Source of the DNA: Vibrio neonatus
Lineage (GTDB): Bacteria > Pseudomonadota > Gammaproteobacteria > Enterobacterales > Vibrionaceae
NCBI RefSeq assembly: GCF_024346975.1
Contig: NZ_AP024885.1
Coordinates: 1,736,001 to 1,800,000 of the forward strand
Reading direction: 5' to 3'
Length of the DNA: 64,000 bases
How positions within the stretch are numbered: position 1 is the stretch's first letter; every line of letters begins with the position of its first letter. The notes beneath the pieces are model-generated. The model was not told where the DNA came from. It saw only the letters and a program-made list of their open reading frames with translations, and did no database searches. The translations under genes were made by a program, and so were the position numbers. This document shows positions 55,576 through 64,000 of this stretch, in pieces.

Positions 55576-55651
55576 TGGCGTCCCCTACAGGATTCGAACC
55601 TGTGTCTAAGACTTAGGAGGTCCTTGTTCTATCCAGCTGAACTAAGGGGAC
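55576..55651 (-). tRNA. tRNA-Arg (anticodon CCT)
   Basis: The minus strand folds as a 76-nt tRNA. The acceptor stem is GTCCCCT with AGGGGAC, followed by discriminator G and an encoded CCA. The D-stem is GTTC/GAAC, the anticodon stem AGGAC/GTCTT with loop CTCCTAA (anticodon CCT, reading AGG), and the T-arm contains GGTTCGAATCC. Its 3' end faces the accessory stretch to the left, the side on which tRNA-integrating elements would insert. No second copy of its 3' end was noticed in the window. Confidence 0.95.
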
Positions 55652-55906
55652 TTGGGCTGTATTTTTATCATAGCTTAATGTAGGCGACAATCCTTTAGTA
55701 AACAGTTGCGCTATTTTTATTCTAAAAATACGCAACTCCATTCATTAAATACTCCATTTTATCCAAACTGTGATTTGTCACACCTGTTAATTTTAATAAT
55801 TAAGTGAAGTAGCAACAAATAGTCAATGATTGTGCTGTACAGGGAGTGACTTCCTGTTTCATAATCACGACCTCTCATGGGTTCACCTAACTTTTCAGGA
55901 CATCGA

Positions 55907-56494
55907 ATGGATACTATATCTGCTGCGGTCATGCTTTTTCTTATCATGGACCCTATGGGTAATTTGCCTATTTTTAGCTCTTTATTAAAACACGTTGATA
56001 AAAAACGACGTCGCATTGTTTTAATTCGCGAGTTGGTGATTGCTTTATTAGTGATGCTGTTGTTCCTGTTTGCAGGTGACAATATATTGACCTTCTTAAG
56101 TTTAAATAAAGAAGCGGTCTCTATTTCTGGCGCTATCATTTTATTTTTAATCAGTTTGAAAATGATCTTTCCACCAGAAGGCGGACTTGGCGCGAGTTTA
56201 GGTGCGGGTGAAGAGCCTCTTATCGTACCTTTGGCTATTCCTTTGATGGCTGGCCCTTCTATTATTGCGACTTTAATCTTACTGGCGCATAAAGATCCAA
56301 CTCGTATGTTTGATTGGTCATTGGCTTTGGTTGCAGCTTGGCTAGCTTCTGCGGTAATTCTTATGTTCTCTGAATTGTTTGAACGTATTGTCGGTGAGAA
56401 AGGCCTGCAAGCGGTAGAACGTTTAATGGGGATGTTGCTGCTAATGATTGCGGTACAAATGTTCTTAAATGGCATCGAAAGCTATCTGCACTAA
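55907..56494 (+). CDS. yhgN: YhgN family (MarC-like) membrane protein
   Basis: The 195-residue protein has six membrane helices and the MarC/YhgN segments MDTISAAVMLFLIMDPMGNL, RRRIVLIRELVIALLVMLLF and GAGEEPLIVPLAIPLMAGPS, very close to E. coli YhgN (197 residues). The transport substrate is unknown for the family. I use the ATG at 55907, with AGGA upstream; an ATG ten codons earlier would add a polar leader not found in homologues. A TGTGATTTGTCACA palindrome lies about 130 bp upstream. Confidence 0.92.
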   Translation: MDTISAAVMLFLIMDPMGNLPIFSSLLKHVDKKRRRIVLIRELVIALLVMLLFLFAGDNILTFLSLNKEAVSISGAIILFLISLKMIFPPEGGLGASLGAGEEPLIVPLAIPLMAGPSIIATLILLAHKDPTRMFDWSLALVAAWLASAVILMFSELFERIVGEKGLQAVERLMGMLLLMIAVQMFLNGIESYLH

Positions 56495-56636
56495 TGGTTA
56501 GCGTTTGGCTCATTAAACCCTACTAAAAACTGATTATTGCCAAACATGTAAAACTATTTTGTTTGTTTCGTGCTTTATCACACTCAGTAGGGCTGATAGT
56601 CTGAACTCAGTTTCCAGATACCGTTAAGGGTTCTCT

Positions 56637-57734
56637 ATGAGTTCAGCACTATTTCAACCTATCCAACTTGGCAACCTTACCTTAAAAAACCGTATTGTTA
56701 TGCCTCCTATGACTCGCTCTAGAGCCTCACAACCGGGCGATGTGGCCAATGATATGATGGCAACCTACTACGCTCAGCGAGCGCAAGCAGGGCTTATTAT
56801 CTCTGAAGGTACACAAATCTCGCCTATGGGCAAAGGCTATGCTTGGACTCCGGGTATTTATAGTCCTGAACAGATCGCTGGTTGGAAGAAAGTAACGGAT
56901 GCCGTGCACGCACAAGGCGGCGCTATGTTCGCTCAGCTTTGGCATGTAGGCCGTGTTACTCACCCTGACAACATCGGTGGCGAGCAACCTGTTTCTTCTT
57001 CTGCCATCAAAGCGGAAAACGTCAAAGTATTTATCGACAACGGCACTGATGAACCGGGTTTTGTTGATGTGGTTGAACCTCGTGAAATGACCACCAGCGA
57101 CATTAAAGCTGTGGTTAAAGAGTTCCATCAAGCGGCATTAAACGCACTTGAAGCAGGCTTTGATGGCGTTGAGTTACACGCAGCAAATGGCTACCTTATC
57201 AATCAGTTCATCGATTCAGAATCCAATAACCGCACAGATGAATACGGTGGCAGCCTTGAAAATCGTCTACGTTTTCTTGATGAAGTGGTGGCAACTCTTG
57301 TTGATGCTATTGGCGCAGAGCGCGTTGGTGTGCGTCTTGCGCCGCTAACAACTCTAAACGGCACCGTGGATGCAAACCCTGAGCATACTTACACAGAAGC
57401 GGCAAAATTGCTCGACTCACACAATATCACTTATCTGCATATTGCTGAAGTTGACTGGGATGATGCTCCTGACACGCCAAAAGAATTTAAAATTGCGCTA
57501 CGTAAAGCATTTAAAAATACTCTAATTTACGCTGGCCGCTATAAAGCCGAAAGTGGTGATGCAGCCATTGCAGAAGGTCTGGCCGATATGATTGGTTTTG
57601 GTCGACCATTTATTGCTAACCCTGATCTTCCGCAGCGCATCAAAACTGGCGCGCAGTGGGCACAGCACGATCCAAATACCCTGTTTGGCGGCGATGAGAA
57701 AGGCTTAACGGACTACCCTACTCTTAGCGAGTAA
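56637..57734 (+). CDS. nemA: Old yellow enzyme family alkene reductase (NemA-type)
   Basis: This 365-residue FMN enzyme reduces activated C=C bonds (N-ethylmaleimide, nitro compounds) with NADPH. Evidence is the family start LFQPIQLGNLTLKNRIVMPP, the MTRSRA segment, AQLWHVGRVTHPD, the active-site GVELHAANGYLINQF and the ENRLRFLDEVV region. The C-terminal GFGRPFIANPDLPQRI completes the match. Length is the same as E. coli NemA. No nemR regulator is adjacent. It is a single gene ended by a strong terminator. Confidence 0.92.
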   Translation: MSSALFQPIQLGNLTLKNRIVMPPMTRSRASQPGDVANDMMATYYAQRAQAGLIISEGTQISPMGKGYAWTPGIYSPEQIAGWKKVTDAVHAQGGAMFAQLWHVGRVTHPDNIGGEQPVSSSAIKAENVKVFIDNGTDEPGFVDVVEPREMTTSDIKAVVKEFHQAALNALEAGFDGVELHAANGYLINQFIDSESNNRTDEYGGSLENRLRFLDEVVATLVDAIGAERVGVRLAPLTTLNGTVDANPEHTYTEAAKLLDSHNITYLHIAEVDWDDAPDTPKEFKIALRKAFKNTLIYAGRYKAESGDAAIAEGLADMIGFGRPFIANPDLPQRIKTGAQWAQHDPNTLFGGDEKGLTDYPTLSE

Positions 57735-57757
57735 CGTCCTCACAGCGATAAAAACAC

Positions 57758-57794
57758 AACAGCCTCTTACACTTGCACAGTGTAAGAGGCTGTT
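57758..57794. terminator. Terminator between nemA and the M20 peptidase gene
   Basis: AACAGCCTCTTACACT and AGTGTAAGAGGCTGTT form a perfect 16-bp stem with a 5-base loop, followed on the plus strand by TTATTT. It serves nemA and probably the convergent M20 gene as well. Confidence 0.92.
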
Positions 57795-57820
57795 TTATTT
57801 GGCTAACAGTATTAGCTTAA

Positions 57821-58945
57821 TTAAAGCTGATTAAGCACATTCACCAATAATTGCAGACGTGGCGCAATAGTATTGATCAACAGATATTCTTTAGCCGAAT
57901 GAAGCCCTGCACCTGATGGCCCAAAACCGTCTAATGTAGGGATGCCCATATTTGCGGTAAAGTTACCGTCTGATCCACCGCCTGCATTTTCCCATGCATA
58001 CACTAGGTTTAATTTATCGGCCTCAGCGCTCACCAAAGCAATCAGCTCTTCCGTTGCATCGGTTGGAATCATCGCAGGCTTAAAGCCCAAACGTTTTACT
58101 TCTACGCTTGCACCCTCTTCAAACGGCGATTGCGCCATTTGCTCTAGCTTGGTATGAATTGCTTGCGCTTCTTCGTTGTTCCAAAAACGCAAATCGACAA
58201 TGGCTTGCGCAAAGTCAGGCACCACATTTACAGCAACTCCACCTTTGATGGTACCTACGTTCATGGTGGTACCCGTTTCAAGATTGACCATATCTTTAAT
58301 CGCCAATGACCAATGACTCAACTCATAAATCGCCGATACGCCATCTTGCAATGCAGAGCCTGCATGTGAAGCCACACCATTAAAGGTCAGCTCATATTTA
58401 GCATTTCCTTTACGAGAGCGAATCAAATTACCATTGGCGCGAGAAGCTTCACACACCAATACTTGCGTGCTTTTGACCGCTAATGATTCCACCCAAGAAC
58501 GCGAATAACGAGAGCCAATTTCCTCATCACTGTTTAATGCCACCACAATAGCGAGCTTTTGTTTTTGCTCATCAGATATCATCTGCAATGCATACCATGC
58601 ACTCAAAATACCTGACTTCATATCCGTCACACCCGGCCCATAAATCTTTTCATCATCATGGGTTAAAGGACGCTTCGCAACTGTGCCATCAGGAAATACC
58701 GTATCCATATGTCCACACAACATGACATCGTAATGCTGCGCATTGGGTTTATTGGTAATTTCTAAACAAGGACCTGCGTCTTCATGTACGGTATGTCTTT
58801 GTACATGAAAGCCAATGCTTTCAAACATTGGCGTTAAAATATCAGCAACCTTAGCGATCCCTTGTGGGTTATGACTGCCACAATCGATGTTCACTAAGCT
58901 TGCCAGTTGCTCGATATAAGTCTCTATATTTACAGAAGTTGTCAT
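57821..58945 (-). CDS. M20 family peptidase (CPG2-like)
   Basis: This M20 zinc peptidase resembles glutamate carboxypeptidase and N-acyl amino acid hydrolases. The metal ligands are visible in MLCGHMDTVFPDG, YGPGVTDMKSG, ALNSDEEIGSRYSRSW and the final GAGLHSAKEYL. The dimerisation domain contains FNGVASHAGSALQDG. I choose the ATG at 58945 (374 residues) because GAGGTG lies just upstream; the frame runs eight codons further. It is 60 bp downstream of the dcuC-like gene and probably co-transcribed with it. Confidence 0.9.
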   Translation of the reverse strand: MTTSVNIETYIEQLASLVNIDCGSHNPQGIAKVADILTPMFESIGFHVQRHTVHEDAGPCLEITNKPNAQHYDVMLCGHMDTVFPDGTVAKRPLTHDDEKIYGPGVTDMKSGILSAWYALQMISDEQKQKLAIVVALNSDEEIGSRYSRSWVESLAVKSTQVLVCEASRANGNLIRSRKGNAKYELTFNGVASHAGSALQDGVSAIYELSHWSLAIKDMVNLETGTTMNVGTIKGGVAVNVVPDFAQAIVDLRFWNNEEAQAIHTKLEQMAQSPFEEGASVEVKRLGFKPAMIPTDATEELIALVSAEADKLNLVYAWENAGGGSDGNFTANMGIPTLDGFGPSGAGLHSAKEYLLINTIAPRLQLLVNVLNQL

Positions 58946-59005
58946 ATTACACCTCAAAAAAGCTCCCACAGTATGAGAGCTTTTGTTAATGACTCAGTTT
59001 ACTTA

Positions 59006-60373
59006 TTAAAGCGTCATTGGAACTAGGTAAATAGTGCCGATAATTACGGTCGCTAAGCCACATAAAACAGGAACACTGGTACGTTTTACCACTTCAAATG
59101 GGCTGATTTTACCCATCCCAGAAGTTGCTACGATAACACCAGAGACTGGTGAAATTGTGCGACCTAAGTTAGACGCTTGTAGCATTGGAATGATAAGAAA
59201 CGCAGGGTTTACGCCCATTTTTGCAGCTAACGCTGGCGCAAGTTCAACAAACGCGTAGAAAGGTGCATTACCAGAACCCGTCGCAATAGCCGCCGCAACA
59301 GTTAGACCGGTTAGCAATAACATCAATGCCACTGCGCCTGCACCTGCGTGGTCGGCTAGGTGAATTAAGTGATCAATAGCGCCGATAGACATTAAGCCTT
59401 GCGCAAATACGCCTGCCGCAACCAAAAGCATAACCACGCCTTTGAATGCATCCGCCATACCCGCATAGCATGATTCAAGATCTTCCAAAGCTTGCTTGCC
59501 ATCAAAGCGTTTAGTGACATAGTGAACCAAAGCGCCAATAAAGATAGACAGCACTACGATAGTATAAATATCCAGTGACAAGCCAGGGATAGTGCGACCG
59601 TTAAAGACGAACACACCAAAGATAGGCAAGAACGGTAATAGTGCATAGAACGCTGGAGCCTCCACTTTCATCTCTGAAAGGTCGACTTTTTCCATTGGCG
59701 TATTCTCTTTTTTATCCAGATATTTATTCCAGAAGAATGCCGCAGCTGCCATCACGATGATGGCGCAAAACGAAACAGGCAATACCGTATTAAATGCAAA
59801 TATGTCTAAAGGCATATTCGATTTAGCCGCTGCTACAACTACGTCACCGGAAGTTGGCGATAAGATGATTGCCGCTGGTGATGCACACACGGCGACTGCC
59901 GCAGGGCGAGAGATCCCCATCGCTGTCATCATAGGGAATAAAGTAGCCATTAATAGCACACCTAGTCCAGTCGCCGAGCTCACTGCCAATGACATTAAAC
60001 ACGCCACAATATAAGCGGCAACTAACAAAATGTAAGGCGATTTGATGACAGAAAGAGGCTTAGAAAACTGTTTCACTACCACATTGTTGGCGCCAATATG
60101 AGTCATGTAAGAAGCAAAACCACACAACAGCATAATTTGTAGACCTAAGCCGCCACCTCGGTACTGAAGCATATATTTCACAAACTCTAGAGCGTCAGTA
60201 AAAGTATTCCCAGTAGATGCAACTTTAGCCGGTAATACGGTGTGCCCTAAGAAACCGGTGATTAACAGTAGAGATATACCAGCGGTGAGCAATACACCTG
60301 CCGCGCGATATCCTTTGATTATAAAATAACCAACAATAATGGTGATTATTAGTCCAATAAGCAATTCGAGCAT
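59006..60373 (-). CDS. DcuC family anaerobic C4-dicarboxylate-type transporter
   Basis: The 455-residue protein has about 12 membrane helices and the DcuC features RGGGLGLQIMLLCGFASYMT, ILSPTSGDVVVAAAKSNMPL and NLGRTISPVSGVIVATSGMG. DcuC proteins move C4-dicarboxylates, but relatives linked to peptidases carry other anions. Its pairing with an M20 peptidase hints at an N-acyl amino acid or dipeptide substrate. No FNR site was recognised in the upstream region. Confidence 0.85.
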   Translation of the reverse strand: MLELLIGLIITIIVGYFIIKGYRAAGVLLTAGISLLLITGFLGHTVLPAKVASTGNTFTDALEFVKYMLQYRGGGLGLQIMLLCGFASYMTHIGANNVVVKQFSKPLSVIKSPYILLVAAYIVACLMSLAVSSATGLGVLLMATLFPMMTAMGISRPAAVAVCASPAAIILSPTSGDVVVAAAKSNMPLDIFAFNTVLPVSFCAIIVMAAAAFFWNKYLDKKENTPMEKVDLSEMKVEAPAFYALLPFLPIFGVFVFNGRTIPGLSLDIYTIVVLSIFIGALVHYVTKRFDGKQALEDLESCYAGMADAFKGVVMLLVAAGVFAQGLMSIGAIDHLIHLADHAGAGAVALMLLLTGLTVAAAIATGSGNAPFYAFVELAPALAAKMGVNPAFLIIPMLQASNLGRTISPVSGVIVATSGMGKISPFEVVKRTSVPVLCGLATVIIGTIYLVPMTL

Positions 60374-60867
60374 ATTAGTTGACCTTATTTACATTGAAAT
60401 TATGCAAATTAAGTTACCAGAACTACTCCCTTCTAAAAGGGACTCAAATCAATTTTAGACACATTTATGGAGAATAAGATTACATTTTGTTACGTTTGTG
60501 ATTTATTTATAGTTTACGCAAGGTAAATCCTCATATTATTTAATTTAATCTAAACACCAGACAAACAAAATAATTACACTAAACAGACATTTTGTATTCA
60601 TTCAAATAACCCTATCGTTTGTTTAATAATCTTAATGAAAATAAAAAACAGTCTAACTTCATATTAATATTCTAGTCATTTCATATTGCTTGACTGTTAT
60701 TTACCCAACCCCCTATTGATTAAAACAAGCTATTTAAAACAGCCTATTCAATAACAACAAACATCGCATCTGCCTTGCCACTTGGGATTGAGGTGCAATC
60801 AGTCCTTTCTGTCTTGCGAAAACTGTGTTTATCATAGACTTCTGTCAGGGATATAAAGGGAACGGCA
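60374..60867. other. Intergenic region between dcuC-like gene and btuR
   Basis: These 494 bp are AT-rich and carry no convincing ORF. A small hairpin TCCCTT/AAGGGA lies in the dcuC-like leader (60427-60442). The region holds two divergent promoters. No riboswitch of the cobalamin class was recognised before btuR. Confidence 0.55.
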
Positions 60868-61464
60868 ATGACTCAAGAACAGGATCGTCATCAACAGCGT
60901 CAACAAAAGCTCAAGCAAAAAGTAGATGAGAAAATCGCCAGTGCGGTAGAAGAAAAAGGGCTATTACTGGTCATTACAGGGAATGGCAAAGGCAAATCGA
61001 CATCAGGCTTTGGTACTGTTGCGCGCGCTGTAGGTCACGGCTTTAAATGTGGTGTGGCGCAGTTTATCAAGGGAACGTGGGACAACGGCGAGCGTAACCT
61101 GTTAGAGAAGCTTGGGGTTGCTTTCCATGTTATGGCTACAGGCTTTACTTGGGAAACTCAAAACAAACAAGCCGACACCATTGCAGCGCAAGAAGTTTGG
61201 CAAGAATGCAAAAAAATGCTGCAAGACCCTAGTCTAGATGTGGTTCTATTAGATGAACTGACCTATATGGTCACCTATGACTACATCGACCTTGAAGAAG
61301 TGCTGACGGCATTTAAAGAAAGACCAAGCCACCAATCGGTTATTGTCACCGGACGCGCCGCACATCGCTCTATTATTGAACTTGCCGATACGGTGTCAGA
61401 AGTGCGTAATGTGAAACATGCTTTTGAAGCTGGGATAAAAGCACGTAAAGGTGTTGACTGGTAG
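60868..61464 (+). CDS. btuR: Cob(I)yrinic acid a,c-diamide adenosyltransferase
   Basis: BtuR/CobO attaches the adenosyl group to corrinoid cobalt, making coenzyme B12 or rescuing imported cobalamin. The 198-residue protein has the ATP-binding GNGKGKST at residues 38-45 (LVITGNGKGKSTSGFGT) and the family segments GVAQFIKGTWDNGERNLLE, VLLDELTYMVTYDYID and VTGRAAHRSIIELADTVSEV. Length matches E. coli BtuR (196). No other cobalamin genes are in the window. Confidence 0.96.
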   Translation: MTQEQDRHQQRQQKLKQKVDEKIASAVEEKGLLLVITGNGKGKSTSGFGTVARAVGHGFKCGVAQFIKGTWDNGERNLLEKLGVAFHVMATGFTWETQNKQADTIAAQEVWQECKKMLQDPSLDVVLLDELTYMVTYDYIDLEEVLTAFKERPSHQSVIVTGRAAHRSIIELADTVSEVRNVKHAFEAGIKARKGVDW

Positions 61465-61477
61465 GATACTAATATAG

Positions 61478-61510
61478 ATAGAGGCCGCTCAATAGCCGCC
61501 TCTATTTTTA
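61478..61510 (+). terminator. Terminator downstream of btuR
   Basis: ATAGAGGC and GCCTCTAT pair, with an inner GCT/AGC helix, followed by TTTTA. It lies 14 bp past the btuR stop and before a convergent gene. Confidence 0.85.
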
Positions 61511-61530
61511 TATTGGTTCGAGCAAAATTG

Positions 61531-62220
61531 CTAACACAGCGCCCAATCCACCGCCGACTGAGCATGAATTATCGTCGTATCAAATAAAGGTACATCGGTA
61601 TCATCGCTATTGATCAGTAGACCAATTTCAGTACACCCTAAAATGACTCCCTGCGCGCCCTTACGCTTTAAATCCGCGATAATATCGGCAAAAACTTGTC
61701 GAGATTCAGGCAAAACTTTACCTTGGCATAATTCATCATAAATAATGCGGTGTACATCGCTTCGTTGGCTCGGCGTAGGAATAGACACTGAAATGCCTTG
61801 CTCAATCAATCTCTGCTTGTAGAAATCTTGCTCCATGGTAAAAGCCGTACCAAGCAAAGCGACTTGCTGAATATTATTATCTTGTAGCTCTTTAGCCGTC
61901 GCGTCAGCAATATGCAGCACAGGAATAGAGACCACCTGCTCTATCTCTGGGGCGACTTTGTGCATGGTATTCGTGCAAATGACAATTGCCTCAGCACCGG
62001 CGGCTTGTAAAGAGAGCGCCGCTCGCGACAGTATCTTAGCTGCGGCATCCCAATCACCTTGACGTTGCAATTCTTCTATCTGCGCAAAATTGACACTAAA
62101 CAACACCAACTTTGCTGAGTTGAGCCCGCCTAAACGCTGTTTTACCTGAGTGTTAAGCAGTTGGTAATAGGTTTGAGTTGACTCCCAACTCATCCCACCA
62201 ATTAATCCCAACGTTCTCAT
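61531..62220 (-). CDS. Aspartate/glutamate racemase family protein
   Basis: This 229-residue PLP-independent racemase begins MRTLGLIGGMSWESTQTYYQ and has the two catalytic cysteines C82 (VICTNTMHKVAPEIE) and C196 (VILGCTEIGLL), at the same places as E. coli YgeA. YgeA acts broadly on amino acids (homoserine, lysine); the substrate here is not known. It starts 11 bp after the AsmA-family gene, so the two may be one transcript. Confidence 0.9.
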   Translation of the reverse strand: MRTLGLIGGMSWESTQTYYQLLNTQVKQRLGGLNSAKLVLFSVNFAQIEELQRQGDWDAAAKILSRAALSLQAAGAEAIVICTNTMHKVAPEIEQVVSIPVLHIADATAKELQDNNIQQVALLGTAFTMEQDFYKQRLIEQGISVSIPTPSQRSDVHRIIYDELCQGKVLPESRQVFADIIADLKRKGAQGVILGCTEIGLLINSDDTDVPLFDTTIIHAQSAVDWALC

Positions 62221-62231
62221 GCTGGCCTCAC

Positions 62232-64000
62232 TTAGAATAATTTTTTCAGCAATGAGTCTGCCATTTTCTTGGTTTCATCATTATCGGCGTTGTCACCAAA
62301 CAGCTTTTTCAAACCACGTTCGGCTTCTTTTTTTGCCTTTTCTTCCAGCTTTTTCTTATTGCGTTCGAGCTCTTGTTTTTGTAACGCGGCTAAATCTAGA
62401 CTCACTTTAGGATCTGTCCAACTGCCTTGTATACGCAAAGGAATCGTTATATCAGCAAGATCATCAATGCCGCCACCGCCTTGACCTTCTAATGAGCCGA
62501 CAATAGAAGTTTTAGACAAGATGTCCATGGTTTCATTGAGATAGTTAGCGTTACCCGTAGCCTTAATTCGCAACAATGGCGATGCCACCGCCACATTCGA
62601 TAATGTCGCCACACCTTTATTTAACTTGACCGAGGCATCCATTGAGCTAAAGTCGGTTTTCTTAGGTTCAGTGTCAGCGGGTACTTTTTCGCCTTTAAAT
62701 TTTGCATAGTTAGTACGAATGATTTGTGCAACGTTAATGCCATTAATCGCCCCATCGGCAAACTTCACTTTCACCGTGCCCGCTAAGTGTTTTTTCAGCT
62801 CATCTGGAATTAAACTTTTACCACTAAGGTCGAGATCAATATTGCCAGTCCCTTCAAGAGTATTGTTATCTGCCACATCCACCAGCAATGGGCCTACCTT
62901 GACGTTTTTAACCGCCGCATCAATGTCGTAACTGGCAACCGCTTGCTTAGCATTAACCACAGCTTTAGCTTGAATACTGCCTTGATAAAGGTTGGCTTTT
63001 AACGAGCGTAGATTAAATACACCCTCTTTAATTGCAATATCAGCAAACGCATTCTGCAATTTGGCATTGCTAGCTTGTAGCTTGTCGATACGAATACTGC
63101 CTGCCACATCGACCGTTTTTAATACTGACAAATCTGGTTCACTGGCAACGGTTGCCGCCTCGTTTGCTGATTCTGATGATGGCGCTGCAGCCGCTTTACT
63201 ATCAGCCGTATCATCTGTTGCCGAGCCCGTCCACTCGTCCACATTAATCTCAGGGCTGTGCAGTTTAAAGCGCACTTTAGGGATGGCGGTCAGCTCAACA
63301 CTGGTTGTCCCGTCAAATTGCAATTGGTTAAACGCCAATTTTTTCCATAATAGCGATAATTTGTTCTTAATCAGATCAAATTCAACGTCCGATTCAACCG
63401 CCACTACAATCGGGTTTTGAGGCAGTGCATCACCGGCTACTTTGCCTTTTACCGTCAGAGCATCTACGTTGACTTTTTCAATGTTTTTATCAACCAGCAG
63501 ATTCCCCATCACCATTAAATTGGCATCTAAATCCGATGCGCGCCCTTTAACGCCCACTTGGAAAGCGCCAACCTCACCTAATCTAAATGAGGAGACACCC
63601 ACCTTAATCGATGCCAAATTAATATCTTTGCCTTTTAATGGCGTGCCAAGTGCAAAACTCTTAATGGCAAAAGTAGATAAGTCACTTTGTAGCAACACCT
63701 TGGTGGTGCTGGTGATATCAAACTCATTACCTGCCGCCTGACCTTCGGCCAGTAGTGAAATATCAGACCAAGTATCGAGTTTAAATTGATCGACGTTGAG
63801 CTTGAAACTGGTCACGTTTAAATCAGGTTGTGAAAAATTACCGTTAACCTCAATATCTTTCACTTGGTAATCAACAAAATCGGCATCCGTTTTGGCGTTG
63901 GCTTTACCCGATACTGCAAATTGCTGTTGGTTATTTACCCCTGAAAAACTAAAGCTAATTGGCGTCCATTGCCCAAACTTAAAGCTTGCCACTTTCAAGT
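62232..64000 (-). CDS. asmA: AsmA family protein (C-terminal part)
   Basis: The frame is open from the stop at 62232 to the right window edge, about 589 residues; the N-terminus lies outside. Features of AsmA are the long beta-rich repeats and the C-terminal block with GTVKVKFADGAINGINVAQI and RIKATGNANYLNETMDI. IPLRIQGSWTDPKVSLDLAA, a charged helical tail and KKLFGDNADNDE follow. AsmA-type proteins bridge inner and outer membranes and are linked to phospholipid transport. A TTG at 63998 is simply an internal codon. Confidence 0.9.
   Translation of the reverse strand, partial: LKVASFKFGQWTPISFSFSGVNNQQQFAVSGKANAKTDADFVDYQVKDIEVNGNFSQPDLNVTSFKLNVDQFKLDTWSDISLLAEGQAAGNEFDITSTTKVLLQSDLSTFAIKSFALGTPLKGKDINLASIKVGVSSFRLGEVGAFQVGVKGRASDLDANLMVMGNLLVDKNIEKVNVDALTVKGKVAGDALPQNPIVVAVESDVEFDLIKNKLSLLWKKLAFNQLQFDGTTSVELTAIPKVRFKLHSPEINVDEWTGSATDDTADSKAAAAPSSESANEAATVASEPDLSVLKTVDVAGSIRIDKLQASNAKLQNAFADIAIKEGVFNLRSLKANLYQGSIQAKAVVNAKQAVASYDIDAAVKNVKVGPLLVDVADNNTLEGTGNIDLDLSGKSLIPDELKKHLAGTVKVKFADGAINGINVAQIIRTNYAKFKGEKVPADTEPKKTDFSSMDASVKLNKGVATLSNVAVASPLLRIKATGNANYLNETMDILSKTSIVGSLEGQGGGGIDDLADITIPLRIQGSWTDPKVSLDLAALQKQELERNKKKLEEKAKKEAERGLKKLFGDNADNDETKKMADSLLKKLF

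Noticed and set aside
55576..55600. Attachment-site repeat from the tRNA-Arg 3' end
   Set aside because: No second copy of the tRNA 3' sequence was noticed elsewhere in the window, so no island boundary can be claimed.
55769..55782. TGTGATTTGTCACA as a CRP or FNR site upstream of yhgN
   Set aside because: The half-sites are CRP-like but the 4-bp spacing is that of FNR, so neither consensus is met.
55759..56475. 238-codon ORF on the minus strand over yhgN
   Set aside because: It is antisense to a clear YhgN homologue, is rich in Ile, Ser and Lys, and resembles no family.
60374..60480. FNR site in the dcuC-like promoter
   Set aside because: No TTGAT-N4-ATCAA or close variant could be found by eye.

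Overview
The window is a chromosomal segment of a marine gammaproteobacterium, almost certainly a Vibrio (Vibrionaceae). The proteins and their order follow the known Vibrio backbone: folC-accD-truA-hubP/fimV-asd-pdxB-fabB-mnmC, then yfcL-epmC-aroC-prmB-smrB-sixA, fadJI with an ECF sigma/anti-sigma pair and fadL, then mlaA and the whole ccm cluster. The species cannot be named from this sequence.

Bases 1-34800 are conserved housekeeping DNA. They hold folate and fatty-acid initiation (folC cut by the window edge, accD, fabB), tRNA modification (truA, mnmC), a short HubP/FimV polar-landmark protein, lysine/threonine and PLP precursor enzymes (asd, pdxB), chorismate synthase, translation factors and rescue (epmC, prmB, smrB), and SixA. 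They also hold an M16 metalloprotease, a ThrE-type exporter, fatty-acid uptake and beta-oxidation (fadL, fadI, fadJ), an ECF sigma operon, MlaA and a nine-gene ccmABCDEFGHI operon for cytochrome c maturation. Putative FadR operators lie before fabB, fadI and fadL. A 162-bp palindromic repeat sits between the ThrE gene and fadJ.

Bases 35000-50100 are more AT-rich. A LysR regulator is followed by a membrane O-antigen-ligase-like protein and a complete Tad (tight adherence) Flp-pilus locus, transcribed leftward: second flp, flp, tadV, rcpC, rcpA, rcpB-like, tadZ, tadA, tadB, tadC, tadD, tadE, tadF, tadG and ompA. In typical vibrios the neighbour of ccmA is the chemotaxis/flagellar (che-fliA-flhGFA) cluster. 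It is absent here.

Bases 50200-54370 are the most interesting accessory stretch. A 293-residue radical SAM protein there has the diagnostic features of a prokaryotic viperin, an antiviral enzyme making 3'-deoxy-3',4'-didehydro nucleotides. It is translationally coupled to a 94-residue protein with a ParE-toxin-like C-terminus. It lies downstream of an uncharacterised 233-residue protein and two small overlapping genes, one exported and one membrane. The viperin leader carries a perfect 13-bp palindrome and a 10-bp hairpin that partly covers the ribosome-binding site. A DUF4344 metallopeptidase-like gene follows.

Bases 54371-64000 hold a PL7 alginate lyase, tRNA-Arg(CCT), a YhgN/MarC membrane protein, a NemA-type ene-reductase, an M20 peptidase with a DcuC-type transporter, the corrinoid adenosyltransferase btuR, an aspartate/glutamate racemase and the C-terminal part of an AsmA-family protein cut by the window edge.
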